A stretch of DNA of 44,702 bases from Candidatus Rokuibacteriota bacterium. GTDB taxonomy: Bacteria > Methylomirabilota > Methylomirabilia > Rokubacteriales > CSP1-6. Below the pieces are notes generated by a model. That model was not told where the DNA came from. It did not search any database and worked only from the letters and a program-made list of their open reading frames with translations. The position numbers and the translations under genes were made by a program. The stretch covers positions 1 to 44,702 of the forward strand of contig JACPCG010000016.1 of the NCBI GenBank assembly GCA_016179925.1, in the 5' to 3' direction. Positions 1 to 7,369 of this stretch are shown here, piece after piece. The first letter of the stretch is position 1, and every line of letters begins with the position of its first letter.

Positions 1-1175
1 TGGACCGGGTGGAAGCCGAAGCCGTTGCGGTACGCGTCGATATAGTCCGGACGGCGCGCGTAGTCGTCGGCGAAGCGGCGCATGATCTCGTACGGGTCGA
101 GCGTCTGGGGCAGGATGCGCTCCCAGACCTCGCGATAGGACGGGTGAGCGACGCGGTCCCAGCGCTCGGGCACCGGCGTCGCCATGATCACGGTGCAGCC
201 GGGCTTCCCCGCCGCCTCGATGAGCCCGCCGAGATAGCCGAGCCCGGAGGAAATCAGCGTGAGGATCGGGTTGACGTGGCAGAAGATCGCGTACGGGCTC
301 GCGTCGGCGACGCCGTAGACGAGGACGTCGAACCGCTCCCGCGCGAGACCGCGACGCGCGGGGAACATGCCGGCGACGTCCGCGAGCATTTCCCGCCGCG
401 TCTCGTCCACGCCGCCGGCAATGACCTTCGCCGGGCGGTAGGGATCCGCCAGCAGCGTGTCGAGTTTGAACACGCGCCGGCCGAGCTGCCGCTCGAGATG
501 GCGGCCCATCTCGTCGAGCACCTCGTGCATGCGGTTGCCGTGCACCGACATGGACATGCCGTCGGGGGTGTGCGTGACCTTGATCGAGTTGTACGTCGAG
601 AGTCCGACGCACACCGACTTCCACCCGCCGTTGAAGCCGCGGTTGTGACGGGCGTTCACGTAGACGGTGAGGTCCGACTCCGTGACGAGCCGGTGGACCT
701 CGACGGGATAGCCGTGCTCGGGCGTCCTGCCGAGGTCCACGATCGTCTCGGCGTCCTCGGCGTCGTGACAGAGGAGGCGCGGGCCGAACTCGCGGACGAG
801 GTCCTCGCCGAGGATCCGCGCGAGCTCCCAGGCGCGGAGCTTCCTGTGGAGCGCGTTCGCGCAGACGAGCGTGACGTTCTTCCGGGAGACGCCTGCGGCC
901 TCGAGCTCCTCGAGGACGGCCCGGATCGCGACGCCGCGGATCGGGCCGTATGAGGCGACCGTCGCGTCGTCGAACGCGATCGTGACGCCGGCGCCCGGCT
1001 TGACGCTGTCGCGGATGCGGGGCAACCCTCGCGGCGCCGCGAAGGCCTCCCGCACGGCCGCGTCGAGGTCGGCGAGCGGCGTCAGCGTCGTCGCCTCGAT
1101 GTTGGAGAGCGTCCGCGTGCGGTCAGGGAGCGTCGCCGTCAGCGTCGCTTCGCCGTAGGGCAGCTCGACGTTCAC
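1..1175 (-). CDS. LarA-like nickel-pincer racemase family protein (DUF2088), partial
   Basis: The reverse strand is open from a GTG at 1175 (protein begins MNVELPYGEATLTATLPDRT) to the window edge, about 391 codons; the C-terminus lies outside. The sequence resembles the LarA/DUF2088 family, whose founding member is lactate racemase with a nickel-pincer nucleotide. Family-like landmarks are the ANALHRKLR segment (His about 110, where LarA has a catalytic His) and HNRGFNGGWKSVCVG (Lys about 186, where LarA has the Lys that holds the pincer cofactor). These pairings are from memory of the family, not an alignment. The substrate cannot be told; many homologues are annotated only as DUF2088. No larB/C/E maturation genes are visible nearby. 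The next gene on this strand lies 132 bp upstream, so it may have its own promoter. Confidence 0.75.
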   Translation of the reverse strand, partial: MNVELPYGEATLTATLPDRTRTLSNIEATTLTPLADLDAAVREAFAAPRGLPRIRDSVKPGAGVTIAFDDATVASYGPIRGVAIRAVLEELEAAGVSRKNVTLVCANALHRKLRAWELARILGEDLVREFGPRLLCHDAEDAETIVDLGRTPEHGYPVEVHRLVTESDLTVYVNARHNRGFNGGWKSVCVGLSTYNSIKVTHTPDGMSMSVHGNRMHEVLDEMGRHLERQLGRRVFKLDTLLADPYRPAKVIAGGVDETRREMLADVAGMFPARRGLARERFDVLVYGVADASPYAIFCHVNPILTLISSGLGYLGGLIEAAGKPGCTVIMATPVPERWDRVAHPSYREVWERILPQTLDPYEIMRRFADDYARRPDYIDAYRNGFGFHPV

Positions 1176-1307
1176 GGGGCGACTATCGCATCGGGGCCGC
1201 CCCGAGACAACCCCGCCACACTGATCTCCCCTGGTCCCGGAATGCCTACCAACGGGCCCGGAGGATCCGGGGGACCCTGACTGGCGAGTCGTGTCGAAGG
1301 GCGGTTG

Positions 1308-1757
1308 TCAGCCGGGAGGTGTCGGGCCGGCGACGGTGCGCGAGCTGGGCAGGGCGAGCGCGACGATGTGGTCGAGATGCGCGAGATCGAGGGGCTTCGG
1401 GATGTACGCGAAGACATTCGCGCTGATGGCTTCGGCCGCGGCCTTCGCGCTCTGATTGCCGGTCACCATGAGCACCGGGACGCGCACGCCGTGAGTTCGC
1501 ATCTGCTTCAGGAGCTCGAGCCCGCCCATCCGCGGCATGTACATGTCGACGACCAGGAGATCGAACTTGCGAAGGAGAAGGGCCATCAGCGCATCGGCGC
1601 CGTCGTGGGCGACTTCGACCTCGTACGCGTGGCCGTGCCGGAAGGACCCGAAGGCTTCCTTCATCAGCTCGACGATGATCGGCTCGTCGTCAACCACGAG
1701 CACTCGCTTGATCGTCCGGGCGCCACTAATGCTTTGGCCCTGGGCGCCTGACCGCAT
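1308..1757 (-). CDS. Single-domain response regulator (CheY-like receiver)
   Basis: A receiver domain with no output domain. It has the acidic pair in KRVLVVDDEP, the phosphoacceptor Asp in LLVVDMYMPRMGG, a Thr in VLMVTGNQ and the conserved Lys in YIPKPLD. After the domain there is only a short Pro-rich tail. Such proteins relay phosphate from histidine kinases or act by protein-protein contact. No kinase is adjacent; the nearest is the hybrid kinase near 30.4 kb. The start is uncertain: the frame is open to 1856, but residues before MRSGAQGQ look non-conserved, so 1757 is preferred although neither start has a good ribosome binding site. Confidence 0.8.
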   Translation of the reverse strand: MRSGAQGQSISGARTIKRVLVVDDEPIIVELMKEAFGSFRHGHAYEVEVAHDGADALMALLLRKFDLLVVDMYMPRMGGLELLKQMRTHGVRVPVLMVTGNQSAKAAAEAISANVFAYIPKPLDLAHLDHIVALALPSSRTVAGPTPPG

Positions 1758-1963
1758 CTGAGGAGCTCTGGCCACCGGTCGCCGATCCTCTCGAGAGCGA
1801 CACCCGCCGGCCACCACATGGGCCGATACGCGTCCTTGGAAATTTGATCGTAGCACAGCTTGCCCGCCCTGTGATCCGCGTGCACGGCCCGCGAACGTTT
1901 ACGGGTCGGGCTGCCTGCCCTGTCGAGTTTCCTCAATCCGATCCAGGCGTTACGACACGATCC

Positions 1964-2092
1964 TCACGGGGTGATCAGGGCGCCGGCGAACTCGGCCCCG
2001 GCGCCGAGCGTCATCTGCACGGCGTTGAAGCCGAGGCGGAAATCGTCGTCGGAATACGCCGCGTAGACATCGGTCGCCTGGCGGTAGTACCC
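1964..2092 (-). pseudogene. Orphan 42-codon C-terminal gene remnant, family unknown
   Basis: The reverse strand carries 42 sense codons with a protein-like composition (YYRQATDVYAAYSDDDFRLG then FNAVQMTLGAGAEFAG), ending at a TGA and preceded directly by an in-frame TGA, so there is no start. An ATG with a strong AAGGAGG ribosome binding site lies about 30 nt upstream (about 2130) but in another frame, as expected if a small gene suffered a frameshift. I do not recognise the family. The rest of 1758-2120 holds nothing else I can support. Confidence 0.35.
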
Positions 2093-2120
2093 TCAATGAC
2101 CGAAACGGGTGCGCGCGGCG

Positions 2121-2210
2121 CTACCGCCATGCTTCCTCCTTCGCATCGCCGCCTTCAGCGAGAGGGACGTCCGCCATCGGGGCCTGCGGATTCAGGATTT
2201 CGAGGCGCAT
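2121..2210 (-). CDS. Small ORF (29 aa) downstream of leuD
   Basis: ATG at 2210 is preceded by GAGGAGG at good spacing, 43 nt after the leuD stop, so it could be the last cistron of the leuCD operon. The peptide begins MRLEILNPQAPMADVP and ends KEEAWR. Its own 3' end contains another strong ribosome binding site (AAGGAGG) for the next ATG at about 2130, whose frame runs into the remnant at 1964-2092. It may be the N-terminal stub of a longer lost gene rather than a functional peptide. No family is recognised. Confidence 0.35.
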   Translation of the reverse strand: MRLEILNPQAPMADVPLAEGGDAKEEAWR

Positions 2211-2253
2211 GCGGTGTCCTCCTCGCGTTACGGGCGGCTGCGAGCGACCCGCA

Positions 2254-2868
2254 TCAGGGCGCCACCCACGGCATCTCCCGCGCGTGACGCGCTTCGAAGT
2301 CACGAACGCGCGCGTCGAAGTCGAGCGTGAGGGCGATCTCGTCCCGGCCGCTCAGCAGAATCTCCTTGCGGAAGGGATCGATCTCGAAGCGGTGGAGGGC
2401 GCCGTCGTGCGCCGTCACCGTCTGCGACTCGAGATCGACGGTGATCGCGGCGCCCGGCCGCTGGTGGAGCTGCCGGCGAAGACCGGCCACAACCTCGCCG
2501 GGCAGGATCACGGGCAGGAGGCCGTTCTTGAAACAGTTCTGGTGAAAAATGTCGCCCAGGCTCGGCGCGATCACCGAGCGGACGCCATAGGCGTCGAGCA
2601 CCCACACCGCCATTTCGCGCGAGGAGCCGCAGCCGAAGTTCTCCGCCGTCACGAGGATCTTGGCCCCGCGATAGGGCGCCTGGTTCAGGACGAACTCGGG
2701 CTTCTCGGAGCCGTCGGCGTTGAAGCGCACGTCGTGGAAGAGGAAGCTCGCATAGCCCGGCGCCTCCTTGGGCTTTCTCAAGAAACGCGCGGGGATGATG
2801 CGGTCGGTGTCGATGTTCGGGAGATCGATCGGCGCAGCAGCAGCCGTGAGCTTCGTGAACGGCTGCAT
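2254..2868 (-). CDS. leuD: 3-isopropylmalate dehydratase small subunit
   Basis: A 204-residue protein of normal length for LeuD, the swivel domain that pairs with LeuC to isomerise 2-isopropylmalate to 3-isopropylmalate in leucine synthesis. Visible family segments are NIDTDRIIPARFL near the N-terminus, ENFGCGSSREMAVWVL, and SLGDIFHQNCFKNGLLPV. The ATG at 2868 is separated by one base from the TGA of leuC (TGAGATG), so translation is probably coupled; the longer open frame upstream is only overlap with leuC. Nothing looks damaged here, unlike its partner. Confidence 0.93.
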   Translation of the reverse strand: MQPFTKLTAAAAPIDLPNIDTDRIIPARFLRKPKEAPGYASFLFHDVRFNADGSEKPEFVLNQAPYRGAKILVTAENFGCGSSREMAVWVLDAYGVRSVIAPSLGDIFHQNCFKNGLLPVILPGEVVAGLRRQLHQRPGAAITVDLESQTVTAHDGALHRFEIDPFRKEILLSGRDEIALTLDFDARVRDFEARHAREMPWVAP

Positions 2869-2869
2869 C

Positions 2870-4120
2870 TCAGCCCACCAGCGTGCGGACGTCGGTGAGC
2901 CGGCCCGTGACGGCGGCAGCCGCCGCCATCGCCGGCGAGACGAGGTGGGTGCGGGCACCCTTGCCCTGGCGCCCCTCGAAGTTGCGGTTGGAGGTGGAGG
3001 CGACCCGCTCGCCCTCGCCCGCCGTCTCGCCATTCATCCCCACGCACATCGAGCAGCCCGCCTCGCGCCATTCGAAGCCGGCCTCGACGAAGACGCGGTC
3101 GAGTCCCTCGGCCTCGGCGGCGCGCTTGACAAGTCCCGAGCCCGGCACGATCCACGCGGGCACGACGGCGCGGCGCCCCTTCACCACGCGCGCGGCGGCG
3201 CGCAGATCGTCCAGCCGGCTGTTGGTGCAGGAGCCGATGAAGACGCGATTCACCGCGATCTCGCTGAGCGGCGTGCCGGGCGTGAGCCCCATGTAGGCGA
3301 GCGCGCGCGCCATGCTTTCCCGGCGCGCTCCGTCGGCGACCGCCGCCGGGTCGGGCACGCGCCCCGTGATGGGCAGCGCGTCCTGAGGGCTCGTGCCCCA
3401 CGTGACGGTCGGCGCGATCTCGCTCGCGGAGAGCTCCACCTCGCGATCGAACGCGGCGCCCGAGTCGCTCGGCACCGCCTTCCAGTCGGCGAGCGCCCGG
3501 CGCCACGCGTCGCCCTTGGGCGCGAAGGGCTTGCCCTCGAGGTGGGCGAAGGTGGTCTCGTCGGGCGCCACCATGCCGGCGCGCGCGCCGGCTTCGATCG
3601 ACATGTTGCAGACCGTCAGGCGCTCGTCCACGGACATGGCGCGGATCGTCGAGCCCGCGTACTCGATCGCGTGCCCGACGCCGCCGCCGGCGCCGATCTT
3701 CGCGATGATCGCCAGGATCACGTCCTTGGCGGTGACGCCGACCGCGAGCCGGCCCTCCACCGTGATGCGCATGACCTTCGGCTTCTTCTGCCAGAGCGTC
3801 TGCGTCGCCATCACGTGCTCGACCTCGGTCGAGCCGATGCCGAACGCGAGCGCGCCGAAGGCCCCGTGCGTCGCCGTGTGGGAGTCGCCGCAGACCAGCG
3901 TGACCACACCCGGCGACGTGAGGATGTAGTGGTCCGCCGTCGCAAAGGTCAGGTCCGGCCGCCGCACCCGCCGCCCCGCCTTCGCCAGCCGCCCGAAGGC
4001 GCTGGTCGAGCCCTCGTGCAGCAAGTGGCGGTCGATATACAGGAGGACGTGCCCGCCCGGGCCCTCGGCCACCACGTGGCGCGACCAGATCTTCTCGAAC
4101 ATCGTCAGGGGCGTGGCCAA
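2870..4120 (-). CDS. leuC: 3-isopropylmalate dehydratase large subunit with internal in-frame deletion
   Basis: Aconitase-superfamily LeuC, 416 residues against about 466 in typical proteins. The 4Fe-4S cysteines are present: Cys298 in FIGSCTNSR, and Cys356 and Cys359 in [22 protein letters not shown] and [12 protein letters not shown] are intact. The missing residues are concentrated in one place: [13 protein letters not shown] (about 59-70) runs straight into [11 protein letters not shown]. The roughly 50 residues normally between them, including the GIVHVxGPEQG segment that carries an aconitase-type active-site His, are absent while the frame is kept. The start is a TTG at 4120 with GGAGGAG upstream. 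Either the enzyme is inactive, the variant is unusual, or the assembly collapsed here; the sequence cannot decide. Confidence 0.9.
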   Translation of the reverse strand: MATPLTMFEKIWSRHVVAEGPGGHVLLYIDRHLLHEGSTSAFGRLAKAGRRVRRPDLTFATADHYILTSPGVVTLVCGDSHTATHGAFGALAFGIGSTEVEHVMATQTLWQKKPKVMRITVEGRLAVGVTAKDVILAIIAKIGAGGGVGHAIEYAGSTIRAMSVDERLTVCNMSIEAGARAGMVAPDETTFAHLEGKPFAPKGDAWRRALADWKAVPSDSGAAFDREVELSASEIAPTVTWGTSPQDALPITGRVPDPAAVADGARRESMARALAYMGLTPGTPLSEIAVNRVFIGSCTNSRLDDLRAAARVVKGRRAVVPAWIVPGSGLVKRAAEAEGLDRVFVEAGFEWREAGCSMCVGMNGETAGEGERVASTSNRNFEGRQGKGARTHLVSPAMAAAAAVTGRLTDVRTLVG

Positions 4121-4143
4121 CGCTCGACTCCTCCCGAGCGGGA

Positions 4144-4172
4144 AGGTTACTCGGTGTGGTAGGCCATCTCAA
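4144..4172 (-). promoter_or_regulatory. Candidate sigma70-type promoter for leuCD
   Basis: On the reverse strand TTGAGA and TAACCT are separated by exactly 17 bases. The predicted transcript starts roughly 15-20 nt before the leuC TTG and includes its GGAGGAG ribosome binding site. Prediction by eye only. Confidence 0.45.
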
Positions 4173-4249
4173 CTAGAGAATACGATCGTTCGCCTGCCGC
4201 GGCATCGTCGCCTCGTGCATCGCGCCAGAATTCTTCCGGTATGGCCGCC

Positions 4250-5185
4250 TCATTTCCGCACCGGCTGGTGGCCGACCGAGTCCGCATACTTCTCGAGCTC
4301 CTCCGGCGGCAGGTACTGCTCCTCCCATGCGCGGATCCGGTCGAAGCCGGCGAAGGTGTGCAGGTCGCCGAGGGGGTGTTGCTTGAACCGCTCGACGAAC
4401 CGCGCCTCGGCCAGCGGCCCCTCGTCGCGCAAGGCGACGGCGAGGTCGTAGACGGCCTCGATGGTCGCCCGGAAGGTCGCGCCGGGGATGATCGTCACCG
4501 CGAGGCCCAGCTCCTGCATCTCGGCGAGGCTGAACCGGGGCGACACGCCGGTCTGGTTGTAGAAGACCGGCCCCTGCACCTCGCGGCAGATGCGCCGGAC
4601 CTCCTCGACGCTCGTCGGCCCCTCGACGAACGCGAGATCGGCGCCCGCCGCGAGGTAGGCATTCGCGCGGCGGATCGCCTCGTCGAGCGAGCCGCCGTGC
4701 GCGCCCCGGGCGTCTGTGCGAGCGATGAGGACGAAGTCGGGGTCGAGTTCCCGCCGCACGGCGTCGGCGGCGCGGTACTTGCCGACCGCTTCCTCGAGCG
4801 GGATCACGCGGCGGCCGGCGACGTGGCCGCAGCGCTTGGGGATCGCCTGGTCCTCGAGGTGGATGCCGGCCACGCCCGTGCCGATGTACTCGCGCACCGT
4901 CCGCATGACGTTGATGGCGTTGCCGTAGCCGTTGTCGGCGTCGGCGATGACGGGCACGCGCACGGCGTTGGCGATGTACCGGGCGTTCAGGTGCATCTCG
5001 GTCATCGTCGCGAGCCCGGCGTCGGGCAGGCCGAGCAGCGAGAGCGACGTCCCGTAGCCGGTCATGTAGAGGGCCGGGAAGCCGACGTGCTCGAGGATGC
5101 GGGCGCTGAGCGCGTTGTAGCAGCCGGGCACGAACAGGGTCTGGCCCGACGTCAAGAGCTGGCGGAGCCGCGAGGTGGGGCGCAT
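4250..5185 (-). CDS. Isocitrate lyase/PEP mutase family C-C lyase
   Basis: A 311-residue TIM-barrel protein of the ICL/PEPM superfamily, which cleaves or forms C-C or C-P bonds next to a carboxylate (2-methylisocitrate lyase, carboxyvinyl-carboxyphosphonate mutase, oxaloacetate decarboxylase and others). Landmarks are ADADNGYGN (about 81-89, Mg binding), IHLEDQ (about 108-113) and the catalytic-loop signature KRCGH (about 117-121). Presence of the loop Cys favours lyase over PEP-mutase activity, but the substrate is not determined. It starts with ATG at 5185 and is divergent from hyuA with a 94-bp gap. It is followed, after about 130 bp that contain the leuC promoter, by leuCD. Confidence 0.85.
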   Translation of the reverse strand: MRPTSRLRQLLTSGQTLFVPGCYNALSARILEHVGFPALYMTGYGTSLSLLGLPDAGLATMTEMHLNARYIANAVRVPVIADADNGYGNAINVMRTVREYIGTGVAGIHLEDQAIPKRCGHVAGRRVIPLEEAVGKYRAADAVRRELDPDFVLIARTDARGAHGGSLDEAIRRANAYLAAGADLAFVEGPTSVEEVRRICREVQGPVFYNQTGVSPRFSLAEMQELGLAVTIIPGATFRATIEAVYDLAVALRDEGPLAEARFVERFKQHPLGDLHTFAGFDRIRAWEEQYLPPEELEKYADSVGHQPVRK

Positions 5186-5243
5186 GTCGTCCTCCTGTTC
5201 AGGCGAGGTCCGAGACGATGCCCGTGAGTCTACACCAGCCCAC

Positions 5244-5272
5244 TTGACGTGGCGGGCGCTCCGCCCTAGCGT
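5244..5272 (+). promoter_or_regulatory. Candidate promoter for hyuAB, apparently leaderless
   Basis: TTGACG (5244-5249) and TAGCGT (5267-5272) are 17 bases apart. A transcript would begin at about 5279-5280, which is the GTG chosen as hyuA start, so the message would be leaderless. This fits the absence of any ribosome binding site before that GTG. Confidence 0.4.
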
Positions 5273-5279
5273 CCTTCCC

Positions 5280-7298
5280 GTGCCCGGCTACTCCCTCGGC
5301 ATCGACATCGGGGGGACGTTCACCGACATCGTCGTCTACGACCACGACACCGGGCGCCAGTGGAGCCGCAAGGTCCTCACGACCCACGACGACCCGTCGC
5401 GCGCCGTGGCGTCCGGCGTCGCGGCGGTGCTGAACGGCGGGCGGCTCGAGCCCTCGCGGTTCACGCGGGTCGTGCACGCGACGACGCTCTTCACCAACGC
5501 CCTGATCGAGCGCACCGGGGCGCCGACCGGGCTCCTGACGACCGCCGGGTTCGCCGACACGCTCGAGATCGGGCGCGAGCGGAAGTACGAGCTCTATGAC
5601 CTCAACATCGCCAAGCCCGAGCCCCTGGTGGCGCGCCACCGCCGCCTCGAGGTAGCCGAGCGGACGAAGGCCGACGGCAGCGTCGCGCGACGGCTCGACC
5701 GGCAGGAGGTCGCCGCGCGCGCGGCGGAGCTGGTGAAGGCCGGCGTCACATCCATCGCCGTCGTCTTCCTCCACGCGTACGCGAACCCCAAGCACGAGGC
5801 GGAAGCCGCCCGCATCATCGCGAAGCGCCACCCCAGGATCGCGGTGACCGCCTCGCACGAGGTGGCGCCGGAGATCCGCGAGTTCGAGCGGGCGTCCACC
5901 ACGGTCGTCAACGCCTACATGAAGCCGCTCGCCCACCGCTACCTCGACGTGATGGCGCGAGGGCTCGCGGCCCTCGGGATCCCCGCGCCGCTCCTCCTCA
6001 TGTGCTCGAGCGGCGGGCTCACCCACGTCGCCGAAGCGCAGCGCACACCGGTGCAGATGCTCGAGTCGGGGCCGGCGGCGGGCGCCCTGGCCGCCGCCTT
6101 CTTCGGGCGTCCCGACAGCGGCGGCAACCTCCTCGCCTTCGACATGGGGGGCACGACCGCGAAGCTCTCGCTCGTGGACGGCGGCGAGCCGCTCACCGCG
6201 TACAGCTTCGAGGCGGCGCGCCAGAAGCGGTTCATCGAGGGCAGCGGCCTGCCGATCCGCATCTCGACCATCGAGCTGATCGAGATCGGGGCCGGCGGCG
6301 GCTCGATCGCCGAGGTCAGCGAGATCGGGCTCCTGAACGTCGGCCCGCGGAGCGCCGGCTCCCAGCCCGGTCCGGCGTCGTACTCGCTCGGCGGCACGGA
6401 GGCGACGGTCACCGACGCGGACTTCCTCCTCGGCTACCTCAACCCGGGGTACTTCGCCGGCGGCGAGGTGAAGGTGGACATGGACGCCGCGCGCGCGGCG
6501 ATCGGCCGGCTGGCCCCGCGCGTCGGCCTCTCGCCGACTCAAGTGGCCTGGGGCATCCACGACATCGTCAACGAGAACATGGCGAGCGCCGCGCGCGTGC
6601 ACATCGCCGAGCGCGGGCGCGATCCCCGCGGCTACGCGCTGCTCTCGACGGGCGGCGCCGGGCCGGTCCACGCGTACGGCGTTGCCGGAAAGCTCGGCCT
6701 GGCGCGGGTGATCTGCCCGCCGTCGGCGGGCGTCGCCTCGGCCCTCGGCCTGCTCGTGGCGCCGGCGCGCGTGGACCGTGTCGCCACCGTCGGCCTCCGG
6801 CTCGACCGGGGAAGCGGCGCGGCGCTCGAGACGGCGTTCCGGGGACTCGAGGACGAGGCGCGCGCGGTCATGGCCGACACGGGGCTCACGCTCGAGACCG
6901 CAACGGTCCGGCGTCTCGCCGACGGCCGGTTCATGGGCCAGGGCTTCGACCTCGTCGTCACGCTCCCCGACGGCCCCTACGATGGCGGTGAAGCCACACG
7001 ACAGCAGCTCAACATCCGCGTCGCGGTCCGCGCCCCTGTCGCCGGTGGCGACGTGGCGCTGCGGGGCCCGCGCGGCCGCGCCGCGGGCGACCCGGTCAAG
7101 GGCCGCCGGCCGGCCTACTTCCCCCAGGCCGGCGGCTTCGTCGAGACGACGGTCTACGACCGCTATCGTCTCGCCGCCGGCGACGAATTCACCGGCCCCG
7201 CCGTCGTCGAGGAAGAAGGCTCGACGCTGGTCGTCGGCCCCGGCGCGACCGCGCGCGTGGCGCCGAGCGGCAACATCGTCATGACGCTGGCGCGATGA
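5280..7298 (+). CDS. hyuA: Hydantoinase/oxoprolinase family subunit A (HyuA)
   Basis: A 672-residue ATP-dependent amidohydrolase/carboxylase subunit related to N-methylhydantoinase A, 5-oxoprolinase and acetone/acetophenone carboxylases. It opens with the ASKHA phosphate motif GIDIGGTFTDIVV and has the second motif FDMGGTTAKLSLVDGG; ELIEIGAGGGSIAEV and LLSTGGAGPVHAYGVA are typical family blocks. It works with HyuB, encoded immediately downstream. The start is GTG 5280; the open frame continues upstream to 5175 but that part overlaps the divergent lyase and lacks family residues. One oddity is near residues 575-585: GEATRQQLNIRVAVRAP appears to lack about 25-30 residues that family members carry between the helix and the NxR strand, again in frame. 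Substrate unknown. Confidence 0.87.
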   Translation: MPGYSLGIDIGGTFTDIVVYDHDTGRQWSRKVLTTHDDPSRAVASGVAAVLNGGRLEPSRFTRVVHATTLFTNALIERTGAPTGLLTTAGFADTLEIGRERKYELYDLNIAKPEPLVARHRRLEVAERTKADGSVARRLDRQEVAARAAELVKAGVTSIAVVFLHAYANPKHEAEAARIIAKRHPRIAVTASHEVAPEIREFERASTTVVNAYMKPLAHRYLDVMARGLAALGIPAPLLLMCSSGGLTHVAEAQRTPVQMLESGPAAGALAAAFFGRPDSGGNLLAFDMGGTTAKLSLVDGGEPLTAYSFEAARQKRFIEGSGLPIRISTIELIEIGAGGGSIAEVSEIGLLNVGPRSAGSQPGPASYSLGGTEATVTDADFLLGYLNPGYFAGGEVKVDMDAARAAIGRLAPRVGLSPTQVAWGIHDIVNENMASAARVHIAERGRDPRGYALLSTGGAGPVHAYGVAGKLGLARVICPPSAGVASALGLLVAPARVDRVATVGLRLDRGSGAALETAFRGLEDEARAVMADTGLTLETATVRRLADGRFMGQGFDLVVTLPDGPYDGGEATRQQLNIRVAVRAPVAGGDVALRGPRGRAAGDPVKGRRPAYFPQAGGFVETTVYDRYRLAAGDEFTGPAVVEEEGSTLVVGPGATARVAPSGNIVMTLAR

Positions 7299-7369
7299 AC
7301 ATGCACCCGAACCTGAGCGCGACGCCACGCGACTGCTGGTGCTACGCGCGCGTCAGGGGGGCGGGGTGA
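7295..7369 (+). CDS. 24-codon bridging ORF between hyuA and hyuB
   Basis: An ATG at 7295 overlaps the hyuA stop (ATGA), and the ORF's own TGA (7367-7369) overlaps the hyuB GTG (GTGA). The 24-residue peptide includes DCWCYARVRGAG. The two exact overlaps would let ribosomes pass from hyuA to hyuB by translational coupling. The ORF has no ribosome binding site of its own and no recognised family. It may be a coupling device, a vestige, or chance. Confidence 0.3.
   Translation: MNMHPNLSATPRDCWCYARVRGAG

Noticed and set aside
9-953. Long + strand ORF opposite the LarA-like gene
   Set aside because: The reverse strand encodes a coherent family protein with motifs; the + strand product is Arg/Val/Asp-rich low-complexity typical of antisense shadows in high-GC DNA.
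2778-4172. 464-codon alternative frame overlapping leuC
   Set aside because: It is Arg/Gly/Ala-rich and lacks motifs, while leuC has all its family blocks in the other frame.
5199-7328. 709-codon antisense ORF across hyuA
   Set aside because: It is the mirror of a clear HyuA; the product has no domain and extreme Arg/Ala/Val content.
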